This document shows positions 15,874-23,865 of a stretch of 38,300 nt of DNA, one piece after another. Position numbers and translations under genes: made by a program. The DNA is taken from contig DATHAQ010000008.1 of assembly GCA_035296565.1 (NCBI GenBank), positions 1 to 38,300 of the forward strand. The letters run 5' to 3'. This DNA is from JACCZR01 sp035296565. Lineage in GTDB: Bacteria > Actinomycetota > Thermoleophilia > Solirubrobacterales > Thermoleophilaceae. Positions within the stretch are counted from its first letter, which is position 1, and every line of letters starts with the position of its first letter. The notes beneath the pieces are model-generated. The model ran no database searches. It had not been told where the DNA came from and saw only the letters and a list, made by a program, of their open reading frames with translations.

Positions 15874-17274
15874 GTGCGCTTCGGGCTTGCACTCCTGACC
15901 AGCGCGCTGGCCTCGGCGGCGCTGGCGCCGGCCGCCTCTGCGGTCCCGCAGGTCACCGGGCAGTTCCCGGTGCCCAACATGCCGCGGTACCTGACGCAGG
16001 GCCCGGACGGGAACATCTGGGTCGCGTACGGCAACACCGAGGTGTCGAGGATCACTCCGGCAGGAGCGGTCACGACCTTCGACCCCAACAACATCGGGAC
16101 CATCGGCGGGATAGCCTCGGCCGGCGGCAAGCTCTGGACCACCGAGACCAACGGGATCGGGAGCTTCTCCCCCTCGGACCCCAACAACACAGGTGACCTC
16201 GACACCGTCACGGGCGTCGGCGGAGAGGCGATCGCCCGCGGATCCGACGGCAGCCTCTGGACCACCGGCGCCAACACCGTCTTCAAGATCAACCCGGCCG
16301 CTAACCCGGTGGGCTCGACGCCCATCACGGTGGCGGGCCTGAGCGGCAGGGACATCGACGCCGCCAACGGCTTGGTCTGGGTGGCCGATGCCAACGCGCC
16401 CGGTCGGGTCATCCGCCTGACGAACGCCGGCACGTTCACTCCGTTCAACGTGGGCGGCATGGTCCAGGGGGTCGCAGCCGGCCCCGGCACCGATGCGGCT
16501 TTCGCGAACCCGGGGGCCGTCCCGCAGCACGTGGGGCGCATCCAGGGCGGCGTGGTGAAGAAGACGAACCGCTCGGGGGACCCGTTCGGGATCACGCTGG
16601 GCTCCGACGGCGCGTACTGGACCGCGCTGTTCGCCTCGAACCCCTTCTCGCTCGGTCGCCTTACCGTGGGCGGCACCCTGACCACGCTTGGCGGCCTCAG
16701 TGGCGGACCGCGGCAGATCACGACAGGTCCGAACAACACGCTCTGGGTCTCGCTGGAGCAGGTGAGCAAGGTCGCGCGGATCTCGGGCGTGACGGCACCA
16801 CCACCACCCGCCGGAGGCGCTGCGGGTCCCGGGCCGGACCTCGCCGCTCCGCGCTTCCTCGGGGCCCGGCTGACCCGGCGGACGTTCCGCCTCGGCCGGC
16901 GCCGTCCGGTGCGGCTCGCGGCCAGGCGCATCCGCACGGGCACGATCGTGCGCCTCAATCTGTCCGAGCGCGCGCAGCTGACCTTCCGCTTCGAGGCACG
17001 TCGTAGTGGCCGCCGCGTCGGTGGGCGCTGCCGCCGGCCCACGCGTCGGAACATCAGACGGCAGCGGTGCGTGCGCTGGGTCCTCGTGCGACGGCGCTCG
17101 TTCACCATCAACGGGCTCGCGGGCCTGAACAAGGTCCGCTTCGAGGGCCGCACCAGCAGGCGCCGCTCTCTGCGTCCGGGCCGCTACCGCATGGTGGTCA
17201 GGGCGAAGGACCCAAGCGGCAACCTCTCGCTGCGCAAGCGCCTGGGCTTCCGCCTGCTCCCCCGCCGCCGCTAG
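15874..17274 (+). CDS. secreted streptogramin-lyase (Vgb)-like beta-propeller protein with C-terminal beta module
   Basis: 466 residues. A signal peptide (residues 1-23, ending PAASA) precedes a propeller with repeats such as YLTQGPDGNIWVAYGN, IARGSDGSLWTTG, 'LGSDGAYWTALFASN' and ITTGPNNTLWVSL, the GPDGNxW pattern of virginiamycin B lyase-like proteins. True lyase activity is not shown; many family members are just secreted propellers. After a Pro/Gly linker (about 310-322) comes a basic module with LNLSERAQLTFRF, 'GRCRRPTRRNIRRQRC' and 'GRYRMVVRAKDPSGNLS'. GTG 15874 is 6 bases after TATGTT (15862-15867). The gene abuts ferritin stop to stop. Confidence 0.85.
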   Translation: MRFGLALLTSALASAALAPAASAVPQVTGQFPVPNMPRYLTQGPDGNIWVAYGNTEVSRITPAGAVTTFDPNNIGTIGGIASAGGKLWTTETNGIGSFSPSDPNNTGDLDTVTGVGGEAIARGSDGSLWTTGANTVFKINPAANPVGSTPITVAGLSGRDIDAANGLVWVADANAPGRVIRLTNAGTFTPFNVGGMVQGVAAGPGTDAAFANPGAVPQHVGRIQGGVVKKTNRSGDPFGITLGSDGAYWTALFASNPFSLGRLTVGGTLTTLGGLSGGPRQITTGPNNTLWVSLEQVSKVARISGVTAPPPPAGGAAGPGPDLAAPRFLGARLTRRTFRLGRRRPVRLAARRIRTGTIVRLNLSERAQLTFRFEARRSGRRVGGRCRRPTRRNIRRQRCVRWVLVRRRSFTINGLAGLNKVRFEGRTSRRRSLRPGRYRMVVRAKDPSGNLSLRKRLGFRLLPRRR

Positions 17275-17802
17275 CTAGGCGCCCGCGGACGGCGGAGCGG
17301 TCGCGTCTTCGCCTTTCCCGCCGAGGCCCTCCCGGGCCAGGTACTCCTCGGCCAAGAGCGGGTTCTCCTTCGCGCGCTGGACCACACGCAGCAGGTCGGA
17401 CATCGTGGCGATCTCCTCCACCTGCTCCTTGATGAACCACTGCATGAACTGCTCGGACGAGAGGTCCGAGTCCCGCCGCGCCAGAGCGGCCAGCTCGTTT
17501 ATCTGGTCGCTGACCCGCCGCTCCTGCTCGAGCGCCAGGGCGACCGGCTCGACCACATCGGCGAAGCTGGTCTGCGGCGCAGTCACCGGAGGGATCACGG
17601 CGTCCGCATCGGCGTCGAGGAGGTAGCGGACCATCATCATCGCGTGCTCGCGCTCCTCGAGCGCCTGCGCGTAGAAGAACGACGCCAGCCGGGGCAGCGT
17701 CTCGGCGTCGTAGTAGACGGCCAGCGCGAGGTACTGGTTGTGAGCGCCGAGCTCGTTTCCGATCTGCTCGTTGAGCCGCTCGCTGAATGCGGATGAGGCC
17801 AT
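17275..17802 (-). CDS. ferritin
   Basis: 175 residues, a four-helix ferritin. Ferroxidase residues fall at the same numbers as in E. coli FtnA: Glu17, Glu50, His53, Glu94, Gln127 and Glu130 (EEREHAMMM, LEQERR, 'QWFIKEQVEE'). It oxidises and stores iron in the cytosol. The C-terminal tail is short and Gly/Ala-rich. ATG 17802 lies 10 bases after a -10-like TAGGTT (17818-17813). A perfect dyad (17824-17839) lies directly upstream of that -10, well placed for a metal-responsive repressor. Confidence 0.95.
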   Translation of the reverse strand: MASSAFSERLNEQIGNELGAHNQYLALAVYYDAETLPRLASFFYAQALEEREHAMMMVRYLLDADADAVIPPVTAPQTSFADVVEPVALALEQERRVSDQINELAALARRDSDLSSEQFMQWFIKEQVEEIATMSDLLRVVQRAKENPLLAEEYLAREGLGGKGEDATAPPSAGA

Positions 17803-17823
17803 GCGCCGGGGCAACCTACACCA

Positions 17824-17839
17824 CTTAGGGAGCCCTAAG
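17824..17839. promoter_or_regulatory. perfect dyad, candidate metal-regulator operator between ferritin and the Cys-rich gene
   Basis: CTTAGGG-AG-CCCTAAG: two 7-base arms and a 2-base centre. The TTAGG/CCTAA ends recall DtxR/IdeR-type iron boxes, but the known box has a longer spacing, so the identity of the regulator is open. It lies between the -10 elements of both divergent genes (17818-17813 minus, 17849-17854 plus) and could control both. Confidence 0.55.
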
Positions 17840-17862
17840 AACGTCTGATACCTTGTCGCGCC

Positions 17863-18042
17863 GTGGCGACGAGGGTCAAGACCAAGAAGAAATGCTGCAA
17901 GGACGGCCCGCGCTGCAAGAAGTGCCCGGTCGTCCTCAAGCGGCTCGAGAAGGCGGGGTACGCGAAGCGTCTCTCCAAGCGGGCCTACGTGCTCGAGCTC
18001 AAGCCGCCCAAGAAGGCCCTCAAGGCGGCGCGGGCGCGCTGA
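17863..18042 (+). CDS. small Lys/Cys-rich protein, 59 aa
   Basis: The protein is VATRVKTKKKCCKDGPRC..., with Cys at positions 11, 12, 18 and 21 (CC-x5-C-x2-C) and a very basic body ('CPVVLKRLEKAGYAKRL'). The four Cys could bind a metal, perhaps zinc. I recall similar KCCK...RCKxCPVVxKRL proteins as conserved unknowns in actinobacteria, but cannot confirm it here. GTG 17863 is 8 bases after TACCTT (17849-17854). It is divergent from ferritin with a 60-base spacer that carries the dyad at 17824-17839. Confidence 0.75.
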   Translation: MATRVKTKKKCCKDGPRCKKCPVVLKRLEKAGYAKRLSKRAYVLELKPPKKALKAARAR

Positions 18043-18089
18043 CCTCACCCCTTTTCTGGACGGCCCAAGCCGGGTAGCATCGACCCCTC

Positions 18090-18359
18090 GTGGGGTGGAC
18101 GTTCTTCTTCATGTTCGTGGTCCTGAAGATCCCGATCGTGTTCGCGTTCTGGCTGGTCTGGTACGCCACGCGCCAGCCGCCGGTCGAGCAGGAGCCGCGT
18201 GACGACGACGGCTCGGACCGCCACGACCATCCTCACCGCCGCCGTCCGCGCGATCCACGCGGCCCTCGCCGCGGCGGGCCCCACGGGGCGCCGATCCCGC
18301 GCGAGCCGCGCCGAGTCCGAACGCTCGTCGGCCGCAGCGGATACTTTTCCCGCCGATGA
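18090..18359 (+). CDS. small single-pass membrane protein with basic Arg/Pro tail, 89 aa
   Basis: An N-terminal membrane segment ('WTFFFMFVVLKIPIVFAFWL') is followed by a tail first acidic (PPVEQEPRDDDGSD) and then rich in Arg, Pro, His and Gly. No known function; I recognise the type only as a small conserved membrane protein of this lineage. GTG 18090 is 9 bases after TAGCAT (18075-18080). Its stop overlaps the next start as ATGA, so the next gene is coupled. Confidence 0.65.
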   Translation: MGWTFFFMFVVLKIPIVFAFWLVWYATRQPPVEQEPRDDDGSDRHDHPHRRRPRDPRGPRRGGPHGAPIPREPRRVRTLVGRSGYFSRR

Positions 18360-18580
18360 ACGCTTTCCACGTGGTGGGCGGCCTGCTCGCGATCTGGGCG
18401 GTCGTCGTCTCGTTCCTCGGAATCACCCGCGAGGGCTTCCCCAACACCAAGCTGGCCGAGCGACTGGTGACCGTCGTCTCCGTCGTCCTGGTGTTCGCCG
18501 CCATCGCGACGGCCGTGTACACCGGCGCAACGGAGGGCGAGAAGGAGAACGAGGAAACCGTGCTCCTCTCCCCCGGCTGA
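18356..18580 (+). CDS. small two-helix membrane protein, 74 aa
   Basis: Two hydrophobic segments (about residues 5-23 and 40-58) are joined by a short loop GITREGFPNTKLAERL; the C-terminus is acidic (GEKENEE). No family recognised. ATG 18356 overlaps the previous stop as ATGA and also has TACTTT at 18342-18347, 8 bases upstream, so it may be translated both from the upstream mRNA and as a leaderless one. Confidence 0.65.
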   Translation: MNAFHVVGGLLAIWAVVVSFLGITREGFPNTKLAERLVTVVSVVLVFAAIATAVYTGATEGEKENEETVLLSPG

Positions 18581-18581
18581 G

Positions 18582-18899
18582 ATGCCCGACGACGACGGCT
18601 ACGCCGTCCACTACACCGCGCTCATGCGCGGGACGCCGGTCTTCAGCTCGGAGAACGAGCAGGTGGGCACGGTCGCCGAGGTCTGGGACAACAAGCGCGA
18701 GCAGATCTTCGACGGACTGGTGATCGACGGCACCGACGGCAAGCGCCGCTTCGTCGACGCCCCCGAGGTCGCCCGCACCGCCGAGCGCGCCGTGCGGCTG
18801 AGCATCACCGCTGACGAGGTGGCCCAGCTCGGGCCGCCCGACGGCGGTGGAACCGGCGGCGGCGTGGGCGGTCTGTCGAAGCTCTTCAGGCGCCGCTGA
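18582..18899 (+). CDS. PRC-barrel domain protein, 105 aa
   Basis: The sequence fits a PRC barrel: ALMRGTPVFSSENEQVGTVAEV, then FDGLVIDGTDGKRRFVDAPEV and ERAVRLSITADEV. A Gly-rich tail ends in LFRRR. PRC barrels bind proteins or RNA (photosynthetic reaction centre H subunit, RimM); in small actinobacterial proteins the role is unknown. ATG 18582 follows the previous stop by one base, so it is the third gene of the small-gene operon. Confidence 0.75.
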   Translation: MPDDDGYAVHYTALMRGTPVFSSENEQVGTVAEVWDNKREQIFDGLVIDGTDGKRRFVDAPEVARTAERAVRLSITADEVAQLGPPDGGGTGGGVGGLSKLFRRR

Positions 18900-18978
18900 G
18901 CACCCCGCGCGTCCGACCCGTAAGAATGGGGTAGGGAGAACCGGCGGGTAAGACTTCAGAGCGGAGGATCGGCAACGC

Positions 18979-20394
18979 ATGGCTGACGAAGAGACGCAGG
19001 ACAAGGGCGGCAACGGCGGCGTAGCCACCGCGGGCCAGGACAGCCTCTCGGTGACCGACAACCGCACGGGCGAGCAGTACGAGGTCGAGATCACCGACGG
19101 CACGGTGAAGGCCATGGACTTCCGCCAGATGAAGGTCGACGAGGACGACTTCGGCCTGATGACCTACGACCCCGCCTTCACCAACACCGCGCACTGCCGC
19201 AGCGACATCACGTACATCGACGGCGACGCGGGCGTGCTCGAGTACCGCGGCTACCCCATCGACGAGCTGTGCGAGAAGTCCACCTACCTCGAGGTCGCCT
19301 ACCTGCTGATCTACGGCGAGCTGCCCACCCAGGACCAGCTCGACGGCTGGATCTACGAGATCACCCACCACACCTTCGTCCACGAGAACATCAAGAAGTT
19401 CGTGGAGGGCTTCCGCTACGACGCCCACCCGATGGGGATGCTGCTCGCCACCGTCGGCGCGCTCTCGACCTTCTACCCGGACGCCAACAACATCGACGAC
19501 GAGACAGAGCGCCACATGGCGGGCGTGCGGCTCATCGCGAAGATGCCGACCCTCGCGGCGTTCGCCTATCGCCACAACCTGGGGCTGCCGTACGTCTATC
19601 CCGACAACGACCACAGCTACCCGGGCAACTTCCTCTCGATGATGTTCAAGATGACCGAGCTGAAGTACCACCCGGACTCCCGGCTAGAGCGCGCGCTCGA
19701 CGTGCTGTGGATCCTCCACGCCGACCACGAGCAGAACTGCTCGACGGCGGCGGTGCGAAGCGTGGGCTCGTCGCAGGTCGACCCCTACTCGGCGGTCGCC
19801 GCCGGCGTGGGCGCGCTGTACGGGCCGCTGCATGGCGGGGCCAACGAGCAGGTCCTCAGGATGCTCGAGCGCATCGGGACCAGCGACAACATCCCCGACT
19901 TCCTCGAGCGAGTGAAGAGCCGCGAGGAGAAGCTGATGGGCTTCGGCCACCGGGTCTACAAGAACTACGACCCGCGCGCCGAGATCATCAAGAAGCACGT
20001 CGACGAGGTGTTCGAGGTCACGGGCAAGAACCCGAAGCTCGACATCGCGACCGAGCTCGAAAAGCAGGCCCTGGACGACGACTACTTCGTGGAGCGCAAG
20101 CTCTACCCGAACGTCGACTTCTACTCAGGCCTGATCTACGAGGCGCTGAACCTGCCCAAGGACATGTTCACCGTGATGTTCGCCATCCCGAGAACCTCGG
20201 GCTGGGTGGCCCAGTGGCTCGAGATGACCATCGACGATGAGACCAAGATCGCCCGGCCGCGGCAGATCTACACGGGCGAGCGGGAGCGCGGCTACGTGCC
20301 GCCCGAGGACCGCGAGCAGAAGGTCAACCCGCCGACCGGTGCCGGCGCCACCTCGGTGATAGACCCCGCCGCGGGCGCGAAGACCCCGACCTAG
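18979..20394 (+). CDS. gltA: citrate synthase
   Basis: 471 residues. Catalytic residues are in place: His in LHADHEQNCSTAAVR, His in GFGHRVYKNYDPRA and Asp in NVDFYSGLIY. It condenses oxaloacetate and acetyl-CoA, the TCA entry step. The N-terminal 'SLSVTDNRTGEQYEVEI' domain matches hexameric, type II bacterial enzymes; the first 20 and last 30 residues are low-complexity. A GGAGG ribosome site lies about 12 bases before ATG 18979, making it one of the few leadered genes here. A promoter may be among the TA-rich motifs at 18920-18955, not assigned. The KGD-type fusion at 30578 serves the same cycle. Confidence 0.96.
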   Translation: MADEETQDKGGNGGVATAGQDSLSVTDNRTGEQYEVEITDGTVKAMDFRQMKVDEDDFGLMTYDPAFTNTAHCRSDITYIDGDAGVLEYRGYPIDELCEKSTYLEVAYLLIYGELPTQDQLDGWIYEITHHTFVHENIKKFVEGFRYDAHPMGMLLATVGALSTFYPDANNIDDETERHMAGVRLIAKMPTLAAFAYRHNLGLPYVYPDNDHSYPGNFLSMMFKMTELKYHPDSRLERALDVLWILHADHEQNCSTAAVRSVGSSQVDPYSAVAAGVGALYGPLHGGANEQVLRMLERIGTSDNIPDFLERVKSREEKLMGFGHRVYKNYDPRAEIIKKHVDEVFEVTGKNPKLDIATELEKQALDDDYFVERKLYPNVDFYSGLIYEALNLPKDMFTVMFAIPRTSGWVAQWLEMTIDDETKIARPRQIYTGERERGYVPPEDREQKVNPPTGAGATSVIDPAAGAKTPT

Positions 20395-20452
20395 GCCGGG
20401 CGCACCCAGCCCAACAGGCGCACCCGGGCGCCGCTACCGATGCCGGCCCGGC

Positions 20453-21313
20453 TCACTCGCTCGACGACTGCTCCTCCTCCTCCTCGCCGTCGTCTTCCTC
20501 GCTGCTCTCCTCTTCGTCGTCGCGCTGCTCTTGACCGGCCACGCTGCCGCCGCCCTGGTGGATCAGCGCGAACGCCGCCCCATGCGGATCCTGCAGGACC
20601 GCGAAGCGCCCGGCCTCGTTGTCGAACGGCTCCGCGCGCACGCTGGCGCCCTTCTCCTGGGCCTTCTCGGTGGCCGCGTCGGCGTCCTCGACGCCGAAGT
20701 AGACGATCCAGTGCGCGGGGACGTCGTCCGGGAAGTCGTCGCCCATGCGGAAGAGCCCGCCCACGTTGGCGTCGTCCTTGGTCAGCTGCCAGTAGTCGGC
20801 GCCGCCGGTATCCACCTTCTCGGAATCCCAGCCGAAGACCTCGGAGTAGAACTCGAGCGCCTTCTCGGGATCGCGGGTGTTCGCCTGGTGCCAGGCCACG
20901 CTGCCCGGCTCGCTGACGATGCCGGCGCCCTTGTGCTCGCCCGCCTGCCAGACGCCGAAGACCGCGCCGGTCGGATCTGCGAATACCGCCATGCGGCCGT
21001 AGTCGCGCACGTCCGTCGGGTCGAAGACGACCTCGCCGCCGGCCTCCTTGACCTTCTCGGCCACCGCGTCGGCGTCGGACACATTGACGTAGGTGGTCCA
21101 CGAGGGCGGCTGGTTTTCGTCCTGGATCTTCATGAGGCCCGCCACCTGGCGCTCACGAATCGTGAACATGCGGTAGCCGCCCATCTCCTCGTCGGCGTCG
21201 GTGGCCTCGAGACCGAGCAGCTCTCCATAGAAGGAGGCCGACTCGTCGGGGTCGGGCGACGCGAGGTCCGCCCACGAGGGCAGTCCTTCCTTGAAACCGT
21301 CTATCTCCGGCAT
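20453..21313 (-). CDS. two-domain VOC (glyoxalase/bleomycin-resistance fold) protein
   Basis: 286 residues with two tandem VOC domains (about 8-120 and 133-245): first WADLASPDPDESASFYGELLG and 'GRMAVFADPTGAVFGVWQ', then 'SVAWHQANTRDPEKALEFYS' and 'GRFAVLQDPHGAAFALIHQ'. The pattern matches hydroxylase-like VOC proteins of actinobacteria. The C-terminal 25 residues are almost all Asp, Glu and Ser. ATG 21313 has AGGAGAGC just upstream. It is 29 bases after the M20 gene and last in the operon from 23842. The reaction is unknown. Confidence 0.85.
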   Translation of the reverse strand: MPEIDGFKEGLPSWADLASPDPDESASFYGELLGLEATDADEEMGGYRMFTIRERQVAGLMKIQDENQPPSWTTYVNVSDADAVAEKVKEAGGEVVFDPTDVRDYGRMAVFADPTGAVFGVWQAGEHKGAGIVSEPGSVAWHQANTRDPEKALEFYSEVFGWDSEKVDTGGADYWQLTKDDANVGGLFRMGDDFPDDVPAHWIVYFGVEDADAATEKAQEKGASVRAEPFDNEAGRFAVLQDPHGAAFALIHQGGGSVAGQEQRDDEEESSEEDDGEEEEEQSSSE

Positions 21314-21342
21314 TTGCTCTCCTTGGTCGCTCCGGCGAGTTC

Positions 21343-22476
21343 CTACCCACCGAGGGCGGCGGCCGTAACCGCCAAGGCCACCTCGGCGCGGGTGCGCAGC
21401 GAGTCGGCCAGGATGAACTCGCTCGGGGCGTGGGCGCCTCCCCCGCGAGGGCCCAGGCCGTCGATGCTCAGCGCCACGTGGCCGGCCATGTGGCTGGCGT
21501 CGGAGGCCCCGCCGCGCTGGGTGCCCACCACCGGCCGGCCGAGCAGCTCGCCGGCCCGCTCCAGCAGGGCCGCCGAGCGCTCGCGGGTGTCCATCCCCGG
21601 CCAGCGCCGCACGAGCTCCGCCTCCAGGCGCACGCCGTCGAGGTCGGCGGGAACCGCCTCGAGCACGGGGAAGAACGCGCCGAGGCGGTCGGCGCGCAGG
21701 TCGCAGTGCAGCTCGCCGGCGGCGGGTACGGCGTTGAACGCGTGGCCGGAGCGGATGACGGTCGGGACGGCGGTCAGGCGGTCCGGCCCGTCGGGGTCGT
21801 GCTCGACTGCCACCCGGCGCGCCACCTCGGCGAGGGCAAGCAGGGCGTTGCGCCCCCGGTCGGGCGCCGAGCCCGAGTGGGAGGCGACGCCGTGCGCGCG
21901 CACCCGCAGCGTCCCCGCGGCCTTGCGCTTGACGATCACGCCCTCCTCGCCGCCGGGGCCGCGCTCGCCGGCCTCGAAGCACAGCGAGGCGTCGAAGTCG
22001 GCGAAGCGCTCTCCGTGGGCGAACGGCGCGGTGCGCCACTCTTCGTCGACCACCAGCAGCAGCGCAACTTCGGCGAAGCGCCCGGGGTCCCGGGCCAGCG
22101 CGCGCAGCACTCCGAGCGACAGCACCACCCCTCCCTTCATGTCCACCGCCCCGGAGCCGATCAGGCGGTCCTCCTCGCGCTTCATGGGCCGGTGGTCGGC
22201 GTGCCCGATGACCGTGTCCAGGTGCCCGACCAGCAGGACCCGGCCCTGCCCGCTGCCGGACAGGCGGGCCACCATGTCGCGCGCGTAGCCGGGCGAGGAG
22301 CATGCGACGCGCTCCACGTCGGCCTCGGCGGGCAGTAGCGCGCTGGCCACCGCCACGGCCTCGTCGGCCGCGGGTACGTCGCCGGAGGGCGAGGAGACCC
22401 CGACAAGGGCCTCGAGCTCGCGCTCGGCCCGGGCGGCGATCTCCGCCGCCTCGTGCTCGACCCACTCCTGGTCCAC
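21343..22476 (-). CDS. M20-family metallopeptidase (ArgE/DapE/CPG2-like)
   Basis: 377 residues. Zinc ligands and catalytic residues are visible: GHLDTVIG (His, Asp), GSGAVDMKGG (bridging Asp), LLVVDEEW (catalytic Glu), FEAGERG and a late HAPSEF. The lid domain starts near GVASHSGSAPDRGRNAL. Members hydrolyse N-acyl amino acids or C-terminal residues; glutamate carboxypeptidase-like proteins are closest in style. GTG 22476 overlaps the HD gene's stop by one base (TAGTG), so translation is coupled. Confidence 0.9.
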   Translation of the reverse strand: MDQEWVEHEAAEIAARAERELEALVGVSSPSGDVPAADEAVAVASALLPAEADVERVACSSPGYARDMVARLSGSGQGRVLLVGHLDTVIGHADHRPMKREEDRLIGSGAVDMKGGVVLSLGVLRALARDPGRFAEVALLLVVDEEWRTAPFAHGERFADFDASLCFEAGERGPGGEEGVIVKRKAAGTLRVRAHGVASHSGSAPDRGRNALLALAEVARRVAVEHDPDGPDRLTAVPTVIRSGHAFNAVPAAGELHCDLRADRLGAFFPVLEAVPADLDGVRLEAELVRRWPGMDTRERSAALLERAGELLGRPVVGTQRGGASDASHMAGHVALSIDGLGPRGGGAHAPSEFILADSLRTRAEVALAVTAAALGG

Positions 22477-23270
22477 TAGATGCGGAACACCGGGACGAGG
22501 CGCTTTTCGTGCTCGGCCTCGATGCGGGCGACCACCTCGAGGTGCTCTTCCAGCCCCGAGCCGCGCAACTTGGTGGCCAGCAGCTCGTCGATCTGGAAGA
22601 TCCCCGCCGAGTTGTTCATGGCGATCTCGATCGAGATCGCGCGGTCGTCGCCCGGCTCGATCGTCACCTCGTCGATGGCGGCCGCCGAGAGCGAGTGGAT
22701 GTTCGGCCGCCGGGTCTCGAAAGGGACGCGCGAGCGTCCCGCGGCGAGGTCGAGCGCGTCTGCCACGCGGACCACGCCCGCCTCCATCGTGAGAGGGTCG
22801 CCGCGGCGGCGGTGGCCGATGATCGCGTGCAGGGACTCGGACAGGACGCTCGTGAGCTCGGGCTCGTCGTAGATCGTCTCGAGCAGGGGCGGGAGGCGGT
22901 CGGCGGCGAGGAAGAGGCTGAACTCCTCGTGATCGGTGCGATGGATGGACATGCCGGTGTCGTGGAACAGGCACGCGGCGGTGATCACCACCTCGGCGTC
23001 GTGCTCGCGCAGGCCGTGGTCGGCGACCATGGCCGGCTCCACCCCGCGGCGGCTGAGCAGGCGGAACAGCCGCAGCGCGATGTTGCAGACGATCTGCACG
23101 TGCACCCAGGAGTGGTCGGACATCCCCAGCCGCCCGGCGGTGACGTGCTGGCCGTGCCAGAGGCCTTTGAGCCGCTGGTCCGCGTTGGCGGCGTCGAGCA
23201 GACGCTCGAGCTTGCGGTTGCCGCGGGCGGGGGCCTTGATCTGCGCCTCCGCGCGCTCGGAGGCCTCCAT
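22476..23270 (-). CDS. HD-domain metal-dependent phosphohydrolase
   Basis: 264 residues. HD motifs are DHSWVHVQIV, CLFHDTGMSIHRTDHEEFS and ESLHAIIGHRRRGDP, followed by RVADALDLAAGRSR. HD proteins hydrolyse nucleotides or other phosphoesters; the substrate is unknown. ATG 23270 overlaps the TetR stop by one base (TGATG). Together with the TetR, M20 and VOC genes it forms an operon divergent from moaA. Confidence 0.88.
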   Translation of the reverse strand: MEASERAEAQIKAPARGNRKLERLLDAANADQRLKGLWHGQHVTAGRLGMSDHSWVHVQIVCNIALRLFRLLSRRGVEPAMVADHGLREHDAEVVITAACLFHDTGMSIHRTDHEEFSLFLAADRLPPLLETIYDEPELTSVLSESLHAIIGHRRRGDPLTMEAGVVRVADALDLAAGRSRVPFETRRPNIHSLSAAAIDEVTIEPGDDRAISIEIAMNNSAGIFQIDELLATKLRGSGLEEHLEVVARIEAEHEKRLVPVFRI

Positions 23271-23842
23271 CAGGCAGACGCCTCGATCGCGCCGCCGAGG
23301 GCGCCGAGCAGGAGGTCGCGGATCTCGGCCCGCTCCATGTCGCGGTGCTCCAGCCAGTCGAGGATCACTCCGTCCATCAGCCACAGCCAGCCTCGCACGG
23401 CGGCCCGCCGTCGCGGCGTGGCCCCCGGGGCGAGCCCATCGAGGATGCGCCGCGCGGTGCGCTCCCGGATGTCGGCGATCAGGTCCTCGACCTCCGGCTG
23501 GGCTGAGCTGCGCATCAGCTTCCCATAGGCGACCGGATGCTCCTCGATCCAGCCCAGGAAGGCGTCTAGGCTCGCGGCCAGCGCGTCCATCGGGGCCAGC
23601 TCGGGGTCCGGCTCGGTCAGAGCCGCGATCTCGGCGGCCGACTGCTGGAGCGTGGCGACGAACAGCTCCCGCTTGCTCGGGAAGTAGTGGTAGAGCAGCC
23701 CCTTGGAGATGCCGGCCTCGCGGGCGATACGCGACATCGAGAGCTCGTCGTAGGAATGGGTGGCGAACAGGTCGGCGCTCGCCTCGAGGAGCCGCCGCCG
23801 CCGCTCGTCGACCGGCAGCCGGCTGTACGCGGGTTGGGCCAA
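23270..23842 (-). CDS. TetR-family transcriptional regulator
   Basis: 190 residues. The HTH region reads 'RRRRLLEASADLFATHSYDE' and ISKGLLYHYFPSKRELF. The rest is an all-helical ligand domain ending GALGGAIEASA. The start is TTG 23842, 7 bases after a -10-like TACCCT (23855-23850), with no room for a ribosome site. This is first in the operon TetR, HD, M20, VOC, and its promoter is fused to that of moaA, so its product could control both directions. Confidence 0.88.
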   Translation of the reverse strand: MAQPAYSRLPVDERRRRLLEASADLFATHSYDELSMSRIAREAGISKGLLYHYFPSKRELFVATLQQSAAEIAALTEPDPELAPMDALAASLDAFLGWIEEHPVAYGKLMRSSAQPEVEDLIADIRERTARRILDGLAPGATPRRRAAVRGWLWLMDGVILDWLEHRDMERAEIRDLLLGALGGAIEASA

Positions 23843-23849
23843 CGCAGCC

Positions 23850-23859
23850 AGGGTACGCT
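23850..23859. promoter_or_regulatory. overlapping divergent -10 elements (AGGGTACGCT) of the TetR operon and moaA
   Basis: TACCCT on the minus strand (23855-23850) is 7 bases from TTG 23842; TACGCT on the plus strand (23854-23859) is 6 bases from GTG 23866. They share the central TA. Only 23 bases separate the two start codons, so both genes should be leaderless if these are the promoters. Confidence 0.6.
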
Positions 23860-23865
23860 GAAGGG

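Noticed and set aside
21343..22974. Upstream extension of the M20 gene, and its fusion with the VOC frame from 20453
   Set aside because: The extension reads Arg/Pro/His-rich shadow of the HD gene; the coupled GTG at 22476 is a better start.
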